From Pyropia yezoensis (taxonomy: Eukaryota; Rhodophyta; Bangiophyceae; Bangiales; Bangiaceae), in assembly GCA_009829735.1 (NCBI GenBank), contig CM020618.1, forward strand, positions 25,765,122-25,829,121: a stretch of DNA of 64,000 bases, read 5' to 3'. The position numbers were made by a program, and so were the translations under genes. The notes under the pieces are model-generated. The model saw only the letters and a program-made list of their open reading frames with translations. It had not been told where the DNA came from and searched no databases. Positions 43,897 to 54,110 of this stretch are shown piece after piece (within the stretch, counting starts at the first letter, position 1; each line of letters opens with the position of its first letter).

Positions 43897-44464
43897 GGCG
43901 GAGTTCGCTGCTAGGCTTGAAAAACTCATCCCTAAAGTCAGGGCTGAGATGGACAAAGCACAAAAGCGCTACAAGCGTACCTTTGACAAAAAGGTGCGCA
44001 ATGCTAAGCATGTCCCCGAGCAGAGTGACTGGGTGCTGGTTCACTCACACACCCCAACTGGGGGTAAGTTGGTATTCCAGACGAAGGGGCCGTACCAGGT
44101 CCTTCGTACTGATGGGCGGCGCTTCACCATCGAAAGTGACGATGGGGTCCGCACAGTGAACGGACAAGACGTGGTCAAAGTTGCACCACCGCCTGCAGGC
44201 GACCCAGCTTGGGCGCGTGCTTTGGGAGCGTGGCACCTCCCCTCACTGCCTGCGGCCAAACAGGGCCCGCAGGAGTACGTGTTCGATAAGTTCATCGACC
44301 ACGGATGGGATGAGGACACTAACCGCCTCATGTTGAGGGTGCGTTGGTTTGGCTACAAAGCCAAGGATGATACGTGGGAGTATGTGGAGGATCTTCCCGC
44401 TGAGAAGGTCCGGGCGTACTGTGCCAGGAATGAAATAGACCCAAACAGCCCTCCCTCAACGTGA
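43814..44464 (+). pseudogene. pol: Element B Pol, integrase C-terminus and chromodomain (shifted frame)
   Basis: Homology to the pol of C starts at about 43890 (KAEFAARLEKL), so sequence before this in the frame is spurious. It includes the helical KAQKRYKRTFDKKV segment, the GPY/F-like module (KGPYQVL) and a C-terminal chromodomain (LRVRWFGYKAKDDTWE). It lies one frame from the main integrase ORF. A chromodomain would direct integration to marked chromatin. Confidence 0.85.
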
Positions 44465-44575
44465 GGGAAGGCCGAGCAACAGTGCCAAGAGAGTGCTTCA
44501 AGTCGAAGTGGTACGCAGAGTGGCTTTTAACTACAGCCCTAACCCTCACACTCTCACAACAAAGGCAGCTGCCAA
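44465..44575. other. Short spacer between convergent pol and antisense ORF of element B
   Basis: About 110 bp separates the pol stop from the end of the antisense coding remnant. Unlike in element A, I see no hairpin repeat cluster. Confidence 0.5.
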
Positions 44576-46689
44576 CTAGGCACGCATGCTAGACTCTCCC
44601 ACTCCACGGCCCTCGCCCTCACGCGGAGGCGAGCGGCGAGACCCACGCCGATAATGGTCTCCACTCGTTGGAAGGGGCGGCGGCTCCAAGTCGGAACCGT
44701 CGCGCCCTTCACGGTCGCGCAAGTGGCGCCGACCGTGGCTACTCTTCTGCCTGGTCTTGCGCGCAAGTTTGCGACGTAGATGCTGGACAGACTCCGTCTC
44801 CGACGGGGTAGAGGACTCCGAGATGGAGTAAGACAACTCGTCTTCCGACACGGAGGGAGAGCGCCGCGAGTGTCGGCGAAGACGGCGAGGAGGCGAGTAT
44901 GCCCGGCTCGCGCGACGTTAGCCACGCCCAAGTGGGGCTGGCTAGGGCATAATAGCCCCAATGCGAGCCAACTCGGCTGTCATAAACTCCGCCACCGACT
45001 CGCAACTCGCGGTCGCCACTGCAGTACGAACGCGCTCCTCAAGTTGAGGAGTCTCGGAACTTTGGAGGGTTGCGGTCGACGCGGCCAACCAGGAAATGGT
45101 GCGCACCAACGTGGTGATCATCATCTCTGAGGTTAGAGGCGTGGGCGGTAACACCAACTTGGGGTATACCGTCAGGAGGGTGGCCCCAAGTTGGGGGACA
45201 CCGGGGTGGATGACTTCACGGCCACGCTGATCGGGATGTTCCCGTGAGGCTGGAAAGGAACAGGAGGAAGCGGAGGGGCACGCCGAGGTGGCGGTACCCG
45301 GGTGTAACTGCGACCCCGACTTGGGGCCCCCGCAGTAGGTTGAGTCATATGGTCATCATATGAGGGCACAGCCATAACTATGGGCTTGTCCGGGGGTGGC
45401 GCAGTGTGGCGATGCACCCCCGGGGCATACGGGTAGTCCCCGATGCCCAACCCCTCTCGTAGGACCACACGGCCGTCGTGAAGTTCACGAGCGACCCACA
45501 CGAACTGGCGAAGTGCGCCATCGTCCTTGGGCCCACGAGTGGGGCGGCGCAACTTGTGCTCAATGCTCTCCCACTCGATAAACTTATGGAGCCGGAGCAT
45601 CTCCTCAAGTAGAGTGAGTCGTCCTGATGAGCACCCCTCAGCAACTAGCTGAGGGGTGAGCTGTTCCAAACCTTGGATGAGCCGGAGGGGGAGATGCCAG
45701 AGCATCCCCCGCCGCTGAACACAAGACACCCAGGTCGACATGACCTCGAGGAGCCACTGGGTGGCCAACATGGCCCACACCAGGTGATCAGGGCCAGCCG
45801 TCAACATGACGGAGCCGAAGTGGTCAAGCAACCGTGGCAGCAACGCCGGGAACCCGTAGGGGACCTCAACTTGAGGCCACCACTCGGGCTTCTTCGGATA
45901 GTACTGTTCCTTACTGGCAGCAGACTGTTGAGGAAACTCAAGTTGAGCCGAGGTCACCAAGTAGGGACCTCGCCGGAAGTCCTTCTCCATCCGCACATCA
46001 AAGTGATGAGTGTGCGGATCAGCCTCGTGAAGGTACGGGGGGCGAGTTGCCACCGCGTCCCAAGTAAAGGTCGGCAAGTCGCCGGGACCCGGGATAGTTA
46101 CCCCGCGGTCCACCATGGCCTTGGCACGCTGAACGTCCTCAACCTCCTCATCGTCCAGGAAGGCAAACTGGTCCGTCCTGAAGCCGGCAGGGAACCCGAC
46201 CCTACGGGGATACTTCTCCCGTGGGCGGTCCCATACCCGACTCATCGCTGCGCCAAGTCGGCCACAGCGAAGAACAGTCAACCCCTCCTCATAGAGAGGC
46301 CAAGCGGGGTAAAACCACCGCCCCAAGGACTCACGCGGGACAACTTGTCCCGCCTCCGGGGGAGATCCCGCCGTCAACCCAAAGCCGGGTGACGCGGGAA
46401 TCCCATCCCCCGGAGCGATCGCGGAGCCCCCGCCGAAAGTCCCGGCGGGTGCTGCACCGTAGGTGGTGTCCTCCATACGCTCATCTAGAGAGTCCGTCTC
46501 CACTCCCGGGGTCGCCATGGCTCTTTCCAAGTTGGGGAGAGACGCTCTGGCTATCGCGGCACGAGACCCGCCTCGAGTTGAGGGGGACTCGGACCGTGGG
46601 TATACGGGTGGCCTCCCCAGCGTGGGGCGGCCCAGTGGAAGGTTAAAGGGAGGTGGGGGTGATGGTGAAGTGTGTACTGAGGAGAGCAA
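44576..46689 (-). pseudogene. Element B antisense accessory ORF, broken
   Basis: The main open piece (46689 down to 45172, 505 aa) starts with a Pro/Ser-rich segment and then a structured region. HFGSV (about residue 288) and LWHLP (about 331) match the core of the antisense ORF in A. EQYYPK ... VEVPYGF and TQWLLEVMS match AAYYPK ... VEIPVGF and NHWLHEVLV in C. After the stop at 45172 the protein resumes in another frame (45157-44942, LERVRTAVATASCESVAEF), which parallels the C-terminal domain of C. It then passes two in-frame stops (TAG at 44942-44944, TAA near 44920) into an Arg/Ser-rich basic tail ending at 44576. Function is unknown. Which ATG starts it is unclear; later ATGs are possible. 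Confidence 0.65.
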
Positions 46690-46839
46690 GCTGCCGAGTG
46701 GGCAAGCTTGAGGAGAGCGGCGGTCAACGTGACCGCCTCCACATCCGCGTTACGTACTCGATGGGGGACAGCAAGTCGCGCCCCCAACGCCGAGACGTGC
46801 GTTTACGCACCCCCTCACAGGGCCGACCGGGTCGGTCGG

Positions 46840-46856
46840 AACTGAGGAGAGGAGAG
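46840..46856 (+). other. Element B polypurine tract
   Basis: AACTGAGGAGAGGAGAG directly precedes the 3' LTR start TGTGGC. It is almost purely purine and sits at the plus-strand primer position. Confidence 0.85.
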
Positions 46857-47325
46857 TGTGGCAGTATTGACCCCCAGGTAGAGGGGCAACACGTGCCATG
46901 CAAGGGGCGGCAGGCCACTTGCCTGATCCGTTCCTGCCCCTGCATTTGGGTCCATATTCCCTAAGTTTGGGATAGTTAGCTTAGTAGTAAATCCAACTTG
47001 AATTTGAGGGTTTTCTGCATTTATCGTCTTGAATTTTCGTGTGGCCCGGTGGGCAGGTGCTGGGGTGGGAGATTCTGAGTGGCGAGATTCTGAGTGGACC
47101 CGGGGGGGATAAGGGGAGGGACAGCGGGGCTTGGCCCTGCGTCCCCGTCCCGACCAAGAAACTGTTGGACCACACACCATCCTCTTGTATGTCCGTGGGG
47201 GGTTTGCCCCACAACAGGGACAGAGTGTGTGCGACTTGAACTTCTTCCGGTTCCCCCGACACGGGAGGCAGCCCTTGCACACCGCCCCAACTTGGGTGCC
47301 GTGTGTGCATGTGGTTTTTGCCACA
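46857..47325 (+). repeat. Element B 3' LTR, 469 bp
   Basis: Begins TGTGGCAGTATTGACC and ends TTTTTGCCACA, matching the 5' LTR in length and sequence apart from about seven sites. Confidence 0.92.
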
Positions 47326-47330
47326 AACAC
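47326..47330. other. Right target-site duplication of element B (AACAC)
   Basis: AACAC follows the 3' LTR and pairs with AATAC at 37941-37945 with one mismatch. Confidence 0.65.
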
Positions 47331-48110
47331 GGCCGCCGACGACGCCTTCACCGCCACGGACTGAGCGCCTTGCCCCGCCAACGACGGCACCGCCTGCACG
47401 ACGGTTGTCTTCGTAGCCGGCTGCGGCAACGTCTCGCGTACGCCCGTCGCGCGCCCGCCCCATGAGTTCTCGGAGCTTGACGACAACCATGGCGGCAGCC
47501 GCACTCGCGCCTGACGCTTCACTGGCGGCTGCTGGGCCTCCTCCCAGGCCTCGATGCGCCGCTAAGTGTCCTCCTGCTCCTTGGCGTCCGCCTCGCGGAT
47601 CTCCTGCTTCAGCTCCCGCACCCGCTTGTACGCCGCCCACAGCGGTTGGTGCCGCTCCAGCCAGCGCACGTGCGCGTCGTGACTCAACTTTTACCTCTCT
47701 GCCATAGACACGGGCGAACCAAGCGGCTCCGTCCACATCTCGCCTGGCCGTAGCACCGCCGTCACGGGCTGCCACGGCACAGATACCACGGGCACCACGC
47801 ATTCCCCGGGTGACAGCCATGCCGCCGGCCGGATGCTCCGTCCGCCGTCGGCCACCAGCCGGTCCAGGTCGTCCTTGTGGACACCCTGGCCGTCCACACG
47901 GCCACGCACGGTGTAGAGAGGGAGGGGGGCCAACGTACACAGGGTACCCGCTGGGCAAGGGGGTCGGTCAAAGCCGCTCGTCTGCAGGCGGCGACACGCC
48001 GAACAAAGGCGTCGCATGCCCCGCCGCTTCTGAGCCCCCGTTAGGTAGCCGTCGTCGTCGTCCTCGGCGCCGCGCGGACCGCGATCCCCGTCCCCCCCCC
48101 CACCCCCCCG
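47326..48110 (-). pseudogene. Coding-like minus-strand remnant, product not recognised
   Basis: One minus-strand frame reads from about 48110 to the element B border with protein-like composition. It has an acidic patch (GAEDDDDGYL), a Cys-containing stretch (RRLCSAC), then a charged coiled-coil-like segment (WLERHQPLWAAYKRVRELKQ). In-frame stops sit at 47691-47693 (TAA) and 47562-47564 (TAG), and the sequence after each continues the same style in the same frame. It ends at element B's right flank. Element B therefore probably split this gene, or inserted between it and the Myb-like remnant at 35659-37945. The frame does not join directly to the Myb frame across the target site, so whether they were one gene is open. 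Confidence 0.4.
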
Positions 48111-49160
48111 CCAGGCTCCACCCGAGCGACACGCCCCGCCTGGGGCGTACGTTCACTCCGAAGGGCGCCGCCCACCGCCAGACCCGCCTAGGCTCCACTG
48201 GCAAAGTCCGCGTGCATCGTGGTGCGCGCCGAAAAAGGCGGCACGTGTGGCGAATGCGGGCAACACGGCGATGTCGGGAAGCAAAGAATGGGTCGCCGCA
48301 CCCGCCCCTCCAGTCGTGTTTCTGGAGGACTGCGTTGTCCGCCACGCGCGGTGGTGCCCGACAAAGGCTGCCCCATCCCGGGATGGCGTGAGCGAGAGCC
48401 TCCTCCGCAACGCCCGCACACCACCGCACGCCCTGCCGCACACAAGCACGCACCAAGTAGAAAATATCGTTCTCGTTGCTGACCGCCCACTCCTATTGGT
48501 CGTGCGAGCTTCCAGGGGGTACTCGGCGGGCGGCGACAGGGTAGGATGAGGGAGCCAGAGGCAACGAGGTGGGGCCGGAATTGTCGTGTGAGGGTGACGG
48601 CCAGAAGGGCCAACATCGTTGCTGGACGGGTCTGCACTGCGCGCAGAGGTGGCGGCGCCCAGGGTGCGTGGCAGCCCACATCACCACCGGGGGTGATGGA
48701 AGGGGCACTTCGGGAGACCTTTCGGGCCCCGCCCAAGAGCTGGGGCGCCCTAACGCCCGCCAGGATTGCAGGAAGGGCGTGCGCTGCCGGCCGTGGCGGC
48801 CGCGCCGAGGGTGGGCGGCGGCCCAGACAACCACCAGCGCTGCTGGAAGCGAGATGTCGGGTCGTAGTGGGGGCCCCGGCCTGGGGAGGGGCCCCCCAGA
48901 CGCCCGCCAGCGTTGCTGGATGGGAGCACGCAGCCGGCAGTGGCGGCCGCGCCCAGGGAGGACGGCAACGCTGGCGACGCCCAGAATTGCTGGGACACGT
49001 CGGTCGGGGGGTGGCGGCCCCCCCGGGGGGTCGCAGGGGCCACTGAGAGGCCCACCAGCGCTGATGGATTGGCGTGCGTGGCCGGCAGTGGCGGCCGCGC
49101 CCAGGAAGGGCGGCAACGCAGAGGACGACCACCGCTGCCCTCCTAGCCGGAGGGGCGGCA
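48111..49160. repeat. GC-rich region with degenerate 147-bp tandem repeat (clear part 48600-49160)
   Basis: The anchor GGCGGC(CGC)GCC recurs at about 48651, 48795, 48942 and 49090, and a second anchor (GTTGCTGGA-like) at about 48611, 48759, 48906 and 49052, giving a 144-148 bp period. Copies are strongly diverged. Long open frames cross this region on both strands because of base composition and have no recognisable domain. Confidence 0.6.
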
Positions 49161-52100
49161 GAGCGGGAGACCAGCTTGGGTGGATGGGTGGAAGGCGCGG
49201 GGCTGCCGGTGGCAAGGGCCGCCGGCGGCGGGGCCGCCGCGGCCGCGGCGGCCCCGCCCAGGTGGGGGGGTGTTGCACGCGCCAGGAGATGCTGGACGGC
49301 CAGCAGGTGCATGCGCCCGACAGGGCAGAGAGGAGGGAGGGGCGGGCGGGGTGAGGATGCCCGGTGGGGTGGCAAAGGCGTGGCACGCCACGAGGCACGC
49401 AATGTGGGTGGGGGCTCCGCGCAGGGTGCATTCGAAAGCTTCACACGGTGGACCTCATCGAGCACTTCGGGGGGGGGTGGGGGGGAGGGGGTGCGCTTGA
49501 GGCGGCCACGTCTAGCACGCCAACCGCCCCGGCTGTGTTGTGGCCTCGTGCGAGGCCCGTGGGTGGGGTGCACCCCCCCGAACATGGCCTGTAGAACGGA
49601 CAGGGGCTGAGCAACCGAGGCCTCATCGACAGCCCGGCCCAACGGTAAAGGCACTTGCCCCACCCCCCCCCTCCCTGGCGGAGCAAACTGGGCAGTGTCG
49701 TGGGCTGTCCACCACACCGGCCCAGCGCAACAGCCTTTTTTTGGTGGCAAGTAAACCGGAGCTTCTGCTGCTCGGGATCCATGAGGGAGGTCGCGCGGCG
49801 GCTGCCAAGAATTCCACCGCCCGGGGTGCACCCGTGTGCACGCGTGTGCACCAATGGCAAGCGAGGCCTCTTCCACGATGCTTCATGGTCGACAGACAGC
49901 CGAGAGAGAGGGCCTGGCGCTGGGCTGCCTGCTTTCCTCAACCGTTCACGCAGGTGACCTGCAAACCGAAAATGGAGCGGCCTCCAGGGCGTACGCCGCT
50001 TCGAATCGCCGTCGCTTGGCGCCCCAAGACCACGCTGGGCAACATTTTGCACCACGGTGCGTTGTTCGACCTGTGGCGGGGGAGCACCGGCGATCGACGA
50101 TAGCGCCATCCTGACCACCCGTTCGTGTCCGACTGTCTCCTGAGAACCCTCTCGACTCTACCCCCTCCCGTCCTGTCCTCCATTACAAACCGGCTGCGAC
50201 CGCAGATGTGCCCGTCCGCGTGGACTTGTTTAATATTAAGTCATCGCTAGCCATCCTACGTGTCTCAGACAGCTCAGGTGCGCTCCATTTCGACCTCCGT
50301 TTCGGAGTAAAACGAGCTCCTGGGGCTGTGCTGACAGCCTCTCGCTACAGCCCCTACCAGATTGAGGCGACGACTGCTGTGCGTGAAAAATCTCGTTTCG
50401 CTCGTTTCTCCGGTGCGCATTCTCGATGTCACCCCCGCTCTGCGGCCCATTTTACGTAAGTCCAGCAGGGTTGAGAGGGGATAATTTTAGTCGGATTAAT
50501 GCAGCTGAACTTTTCACTGTAATAATCCAAACCATGGATGGGCAGACAATAAATATGCAACGTGGGCACCACGTGTCGATAGTTGATTCTCACTTCCTCT
50601 CTCTACGTAGCCACTAAGTACTGTGATTACATCGGCCTGAACGTGGGGGGGAGTGGTCGGCAGCTGTGCCACCCGCTTTCATGTGGAGGGGGGGGTGTAA
50701 ACTGTGGGTGGGGGCCGCGCATGAGCTCTGTGCACCGGAGAGGGGGGCTGCGGCAGGCGGCAGACGCAGCCACGGCCCAGCCACGATACTGCAAGTGCGG
50801 CGAGAGCGCAGGCAGTGCGGCGTGAGGGGCAGGCACGGGGGCCGCCTGGCGAAAGCTGAGCAGGCAGGCCCTCCCAGTGCTCCCGCCACAACCGGCTCTG
50901 GCCACACAGCCAGTGGCACCACCCTCTCAAAACGGTTGTCTGGAAAAGCCCGCAGCGCCACCCCCCCCAGCGCAGCGAAACGGCTGCCTGGCATTGCCTT
51001 CTGCTCCGCCCCCCCCCCGCATTGCCTGCTGCTCCGCCCCCCCCCCGCAAAACGGCTGCCTGGCATTGCCCGCAGCGCCGCCGTCTGCTATTGCCGGTGA
51101 CAAGGTAGATCGCCAGGCGAAACGGTCGGAATGCTTTTGATAAATTTGGAACGTGAAACTCATAACTCTTCCACAAATGCTTTACATAGTTCTACTGTCA
51201 AGATTTCTATAATTGTACTGAAATAGATCCTTCAGTGGATGATTACACCGTAAACTTGCATTCCTGAAGTCCAGAGGGTCTGGATGGCGAACATCGGAAA
51301 GCGAGTTCGGAAAGCTCCACCCTTCAATGAACGTCTGCCACGTTGATCTCCAAATTAAGCTCTCGTAACGTCGGAACGCCTGTTCTTGGCTGCGCTCTGA
51401 GCCATGGAAAGCTCGTTGGCGGCTCTCGTGGCTTTGCCCTTCCGGGCTGAGTCAACGGAATGCCTGAGATAGGTCGGGGGGGTCTTGCGCATTCGGCAGT
51501 TTAAAAGACTTTGAAAGTGTTGGAAAGCTGACGCTCGAGCTTGAAACATCACACCATCGAAGCTATGCTTTCCGGAGAATATCTGTGGTAAACTACGCGA
51601 TGTGGCAGTTTTCTGAGCAATTCCGCCGCGAGTCAGAAGCTGTAACCTTCGGCTAGCAGCGCCGAGACCGCTTAATTCGAATGGCGACCCCCATGCCACC
51701 GCCACTGCAACAGGAGCGTCTGGCCTGCACTGAACTATGGCACACTGACACACGCTTCGGCAAAAACGCAGCAAAGCACTCGCTTCCTGACCCGATATGC
51801 GGCTGGGCAGTGGGCTCCGCCGCCTCCACCACCCGCCGCAGGCGTCGGGCCAGCTGAGCAATAACTCTCTACCTTTCCAACCGCCCCCTGAGGCAGCGAC
51901 CCCGCCCCATTTTTATCTCTTAGGAGAGCGGCGGCGGGGATGGTAGTGAGGGCCCCCTCGCCCACCCCCCGCCACCACTCCGACAATGCCGACGGGGAAT
52001 TGGAGGCCATCAAACGGCATTCGCGGGCTGACATTCGTTCTTTCTCTGTCTCTAATAGAACGCCCACGTCTCTTCTTCCGAAGCACACCAGCGAACGTTC

Positions 52101-52194
52101 TCCACCATTGGGCCGCCCATGGCTGGATCGGCACGCAGGCAAGGGGGGGGGATCGGGCGCACTCGGAAGGCCACCTTGAGACGTCGCCGACGTC
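49161..52194. other. No gene recognised; low-complexity patches
   Basis: About 3 kb with G-runs near 49470, C-runs near 49667, a C-run minisatellite at 50935-51090 and AT-richer unique sequence around 50200-50640 and 51120-51620. Open frames are present but show no domain I know. Exons of the amidohydrolase gene could lie here, but I could not identify one. Confidence 0.4.
50935..51090. repeat. C-run minisatellite
   Basis: Alternating AACGGCTGCCTGGCATTGCC-like blocks and GCTCCGCCCCCCCC-like runs repeat about three times with irregular spacing. It looks like a simple-sequence expansion. Confidence 0.6.
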
Positions 52195-52457
52195 GGGTGC
52201 TCTCCTCCACCGCTGCGGACCGCCTCGTTTGTATGGATGGGGTGACGCTGGCGACCGCCCGCGCCGATATCGGCTACACGGGTGCGCTGGAGGAAGTTGC
52301 CCTGCCGACGGGTGCCTTCTCAACCTTTCTTGAGCTCCATATTGAGCAGGGTCCCAACCTCGAGGCCACCGACACGCGTGTAGGTGTGGTGTTTCCCGGG
52401 GCTATCAACGCGGTGTCCTCAGCGGGGCTGTCATGGGACGTCCACGACCGGGGCCAG
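52195..52457 (+). CDS. Exon of M20-family allantoate/ureidoglycolate (carbamoyl) amidohydrolase
   Basis: The translated segment contains DGVTLATARADIGYTGALEE and, a little later, FLELHIEQGPNLEA followed by GVV. The ELHIEQGP block is the signature of M20-type amidohydrolases acting on ureides and N-carbamoyl compounds (allantoate, ureidoglycolate, N-carbamoyl-beta-alanine); its His is a metal ligand in the family. The exon ends CAG|GTGAGT at 52457/52458, a consensus splice donor in phase 0, just where the family's GHAG motif would follow. The 5' border is uncertain; the frame is open further upstream, but the Arg-rich residues there do not resemble the family. Other exons were not found, and the pogo remnant lies immediately downstream, perhaps in the next intron. 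It may be a live gene with long introns or an isolated fragment. Confidence 0.6.
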
Positions 52458-52655
52458 GTGAGTGCATGGCAGCTGGGACTTGGTCTACTGTCATTCTCCA
52501 TTCTTGTCCCGTCCTTTGCTATCACCGGGTGATACTATCAAAAGTAGGTCGACCGACGGTCGGGGCCAGATGCAGCGATCGATCGCATGAGAAATTAGAG
52601 ACGAGTTACTGGCTAGATCAATTTACTATCGCTCGATATGCCAGCCTGCGGCTGG

Positions 52656-52800
52656 CATGTGACGCAGGGCACCCACCGTCGTCGCACCCACCCACGCCGC
52701 GCCCACCGTGGTCGCACCCATCCTCGTCGCGCCTACCGTCGTCGCACACACGGCTGTTGCCCCCACCGACCCGACGAGCCCCCCCCCCCCCCGCCTTCTT
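52656..52800. repeat. CCCACCGTCGTCGCA-type imperfect 15-bp repeat and C-run
   Basis: About seven imperfect units of roughly 15 bp (CCCACCGTCGTCGCA-like), ending in a run of C near 52785, just upstream of the pogo-like ORF. Confidence 0.5.
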
Positions 52801-52828
52801 CCTCGGTTAGCACTGTGCGTCCCCCACA

Positions 52829-54110
52829 ATGACCACGCCACAACCACCGGCACCCCCATTGACATCCCCAGGCGTCTCGATTGCGGCGACCGTCGAGGCT
52901 GCGATTGAGAGGGCTGTACCAGTATTGACGCATGAGTGGCCCCATGCTGTCCGGGTAGCAGCGAGAGCGGCGGCTGCGACCTGTGAAGATCTGATGGCTG
53001 ACGGGAACGAGGACCCTACGCGAGCCTACAACGCCGAGGAGGCCAATGGACCACAGCCAGCCATGATGGTTGCCGGGCAGCGGCGGCCTTGGCATCGCCA
53101 ACAAACGCCAATGGGGGTCAAGAAGCAAATTGTTCGGCTACGGGACGCCAATGTGCCGTGGGCTGTCGTCTTGCAACAGCTCTCCACGCCGGTCACGAAA
53201 TCTACTGGCAAAGGCATCATGCGCCATGCTCAGCGATATCGCGATATGCAGGATGACGCCCACACTCTGGCATGAGTGAATAGCCGAGGGAGCAAGTCGC
53301 TCGAGCTGGATACTCGGCTGTACGATTGGTACATTGCCCTCTATTGCCTTGGCCACCGCCGAATTCCCATTACCACGGCGATGCTGCAGGAGGCGGCATG
53401 CGGGATTGCGACCGACCTATCCATCACTGGCTATGCCGCCAGCCACGGCTTTGTGCGCGGCTTTTTGAAGCGTCACAACATATGCAACGTGGAGATGCAT
53501 TGCCAGGCGGGAGCGGTCTACCTCGCTGCCTCCGATGCCGCCATCGCGGACATCAGACGTCGTCTGGAGAGCTACCCTCCCGATCGTATACATAACATGG
53601 ACGAGACGGGATTGCTTTACCGGTGCCTGCCCTTCCGTTCTTACATCCCACGCCGGGACCGCACTCGCGCGCGTGGCACGAAGGCAATGCGGGACATGAA
53701 CCACGAGACGCTGGTGCTCTGCACTAACGCAACAGCCACGCACAAGCTGCCCGTGGCGATGATTGGAACGGCTGCGGTACCTCCTTGCTTCAGGGGGGAG
53801 GGAAGCGCCTGCCCGCTGCCGTACTTTTCACAAAAGAAAGCATGGATGGACAGGCATGTTTACAAGCGGTGGTAGGAAGACGTATTTTTGCCGGCTGTGC
53901 GGTCACGCCACGGTGGTGAGAAGTGTGTGCTGATTACGGACCATTCAGCCACATACGATGTCGAGTTGGCGGCTCCTGACGTGGAGCAGATCTTCCAGCC
54001 GCCAAAATACAACTGCTGTGTACCAGCCGATGGACGCCGGCGTGATTGCGGCCCTCAAGCGACGGTACAAGCGCCGGCTTCTGGCCATCATCGTGCGGTC
54101 CTTTCCAGTT
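52829..54110 (+). pseudogene. Pogo/Tigger-type transposase, broken
   Basis: Consecutive forward pieces form one transposase. An N-terminal Psq-type helix-turn-helix (GVKKQIVRLRDANVP) is followed by a CENP-B-type DNA-binding domain (ELDTRLYDWYIALY ... GFVRGFLKRHNI) and then a DDE_1 endonuclease domain with Asp in MDETGLLYR, Asp in ITDHSA and Asp in QPMDAGVI. The pieces are separated in frame by TGA (53273-53275) and TAG (53873-53875), both where the family has Trp, and a one-base shift near 54005 moves the QPMDAG block to another frame. No terminal inverted repeats were identified. After about 54110 the sequence becomes pyrimidine-rich and non-coding. Confidence 0.85.

Larger units (their letters stand above)
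37946..47325 (+). mobile_element. Complete chromovirus B
   Basis: The element is 9380 bp and has two 469-bp LTRs, a primer binding site, gag, pol, an antisense ORF and a polypurine tract in order. By eye the two LTRs differ at about seven sites (about 98.5% identity), several of them in the first 35 bp. The pol is broken by one in-frame TAG and one frameshift, and the antisense ORF by a frameshift and stops, so the copy is probably inactive. Confidence 0.92.

Noticed and set aside
48188-49876. 562-residue minus-strand ORF
   Set aside because: It is a Pro/Ala/Arg-rich translation of the degenerate 147-bp repeat with no domain. Other frames over the same DNA are also open.
51355-51861. 168-residue minus-strand ORF
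   Set aside because: No domain, no neighbouring support and mixed low-complexity flanks; not enough to call a gene.
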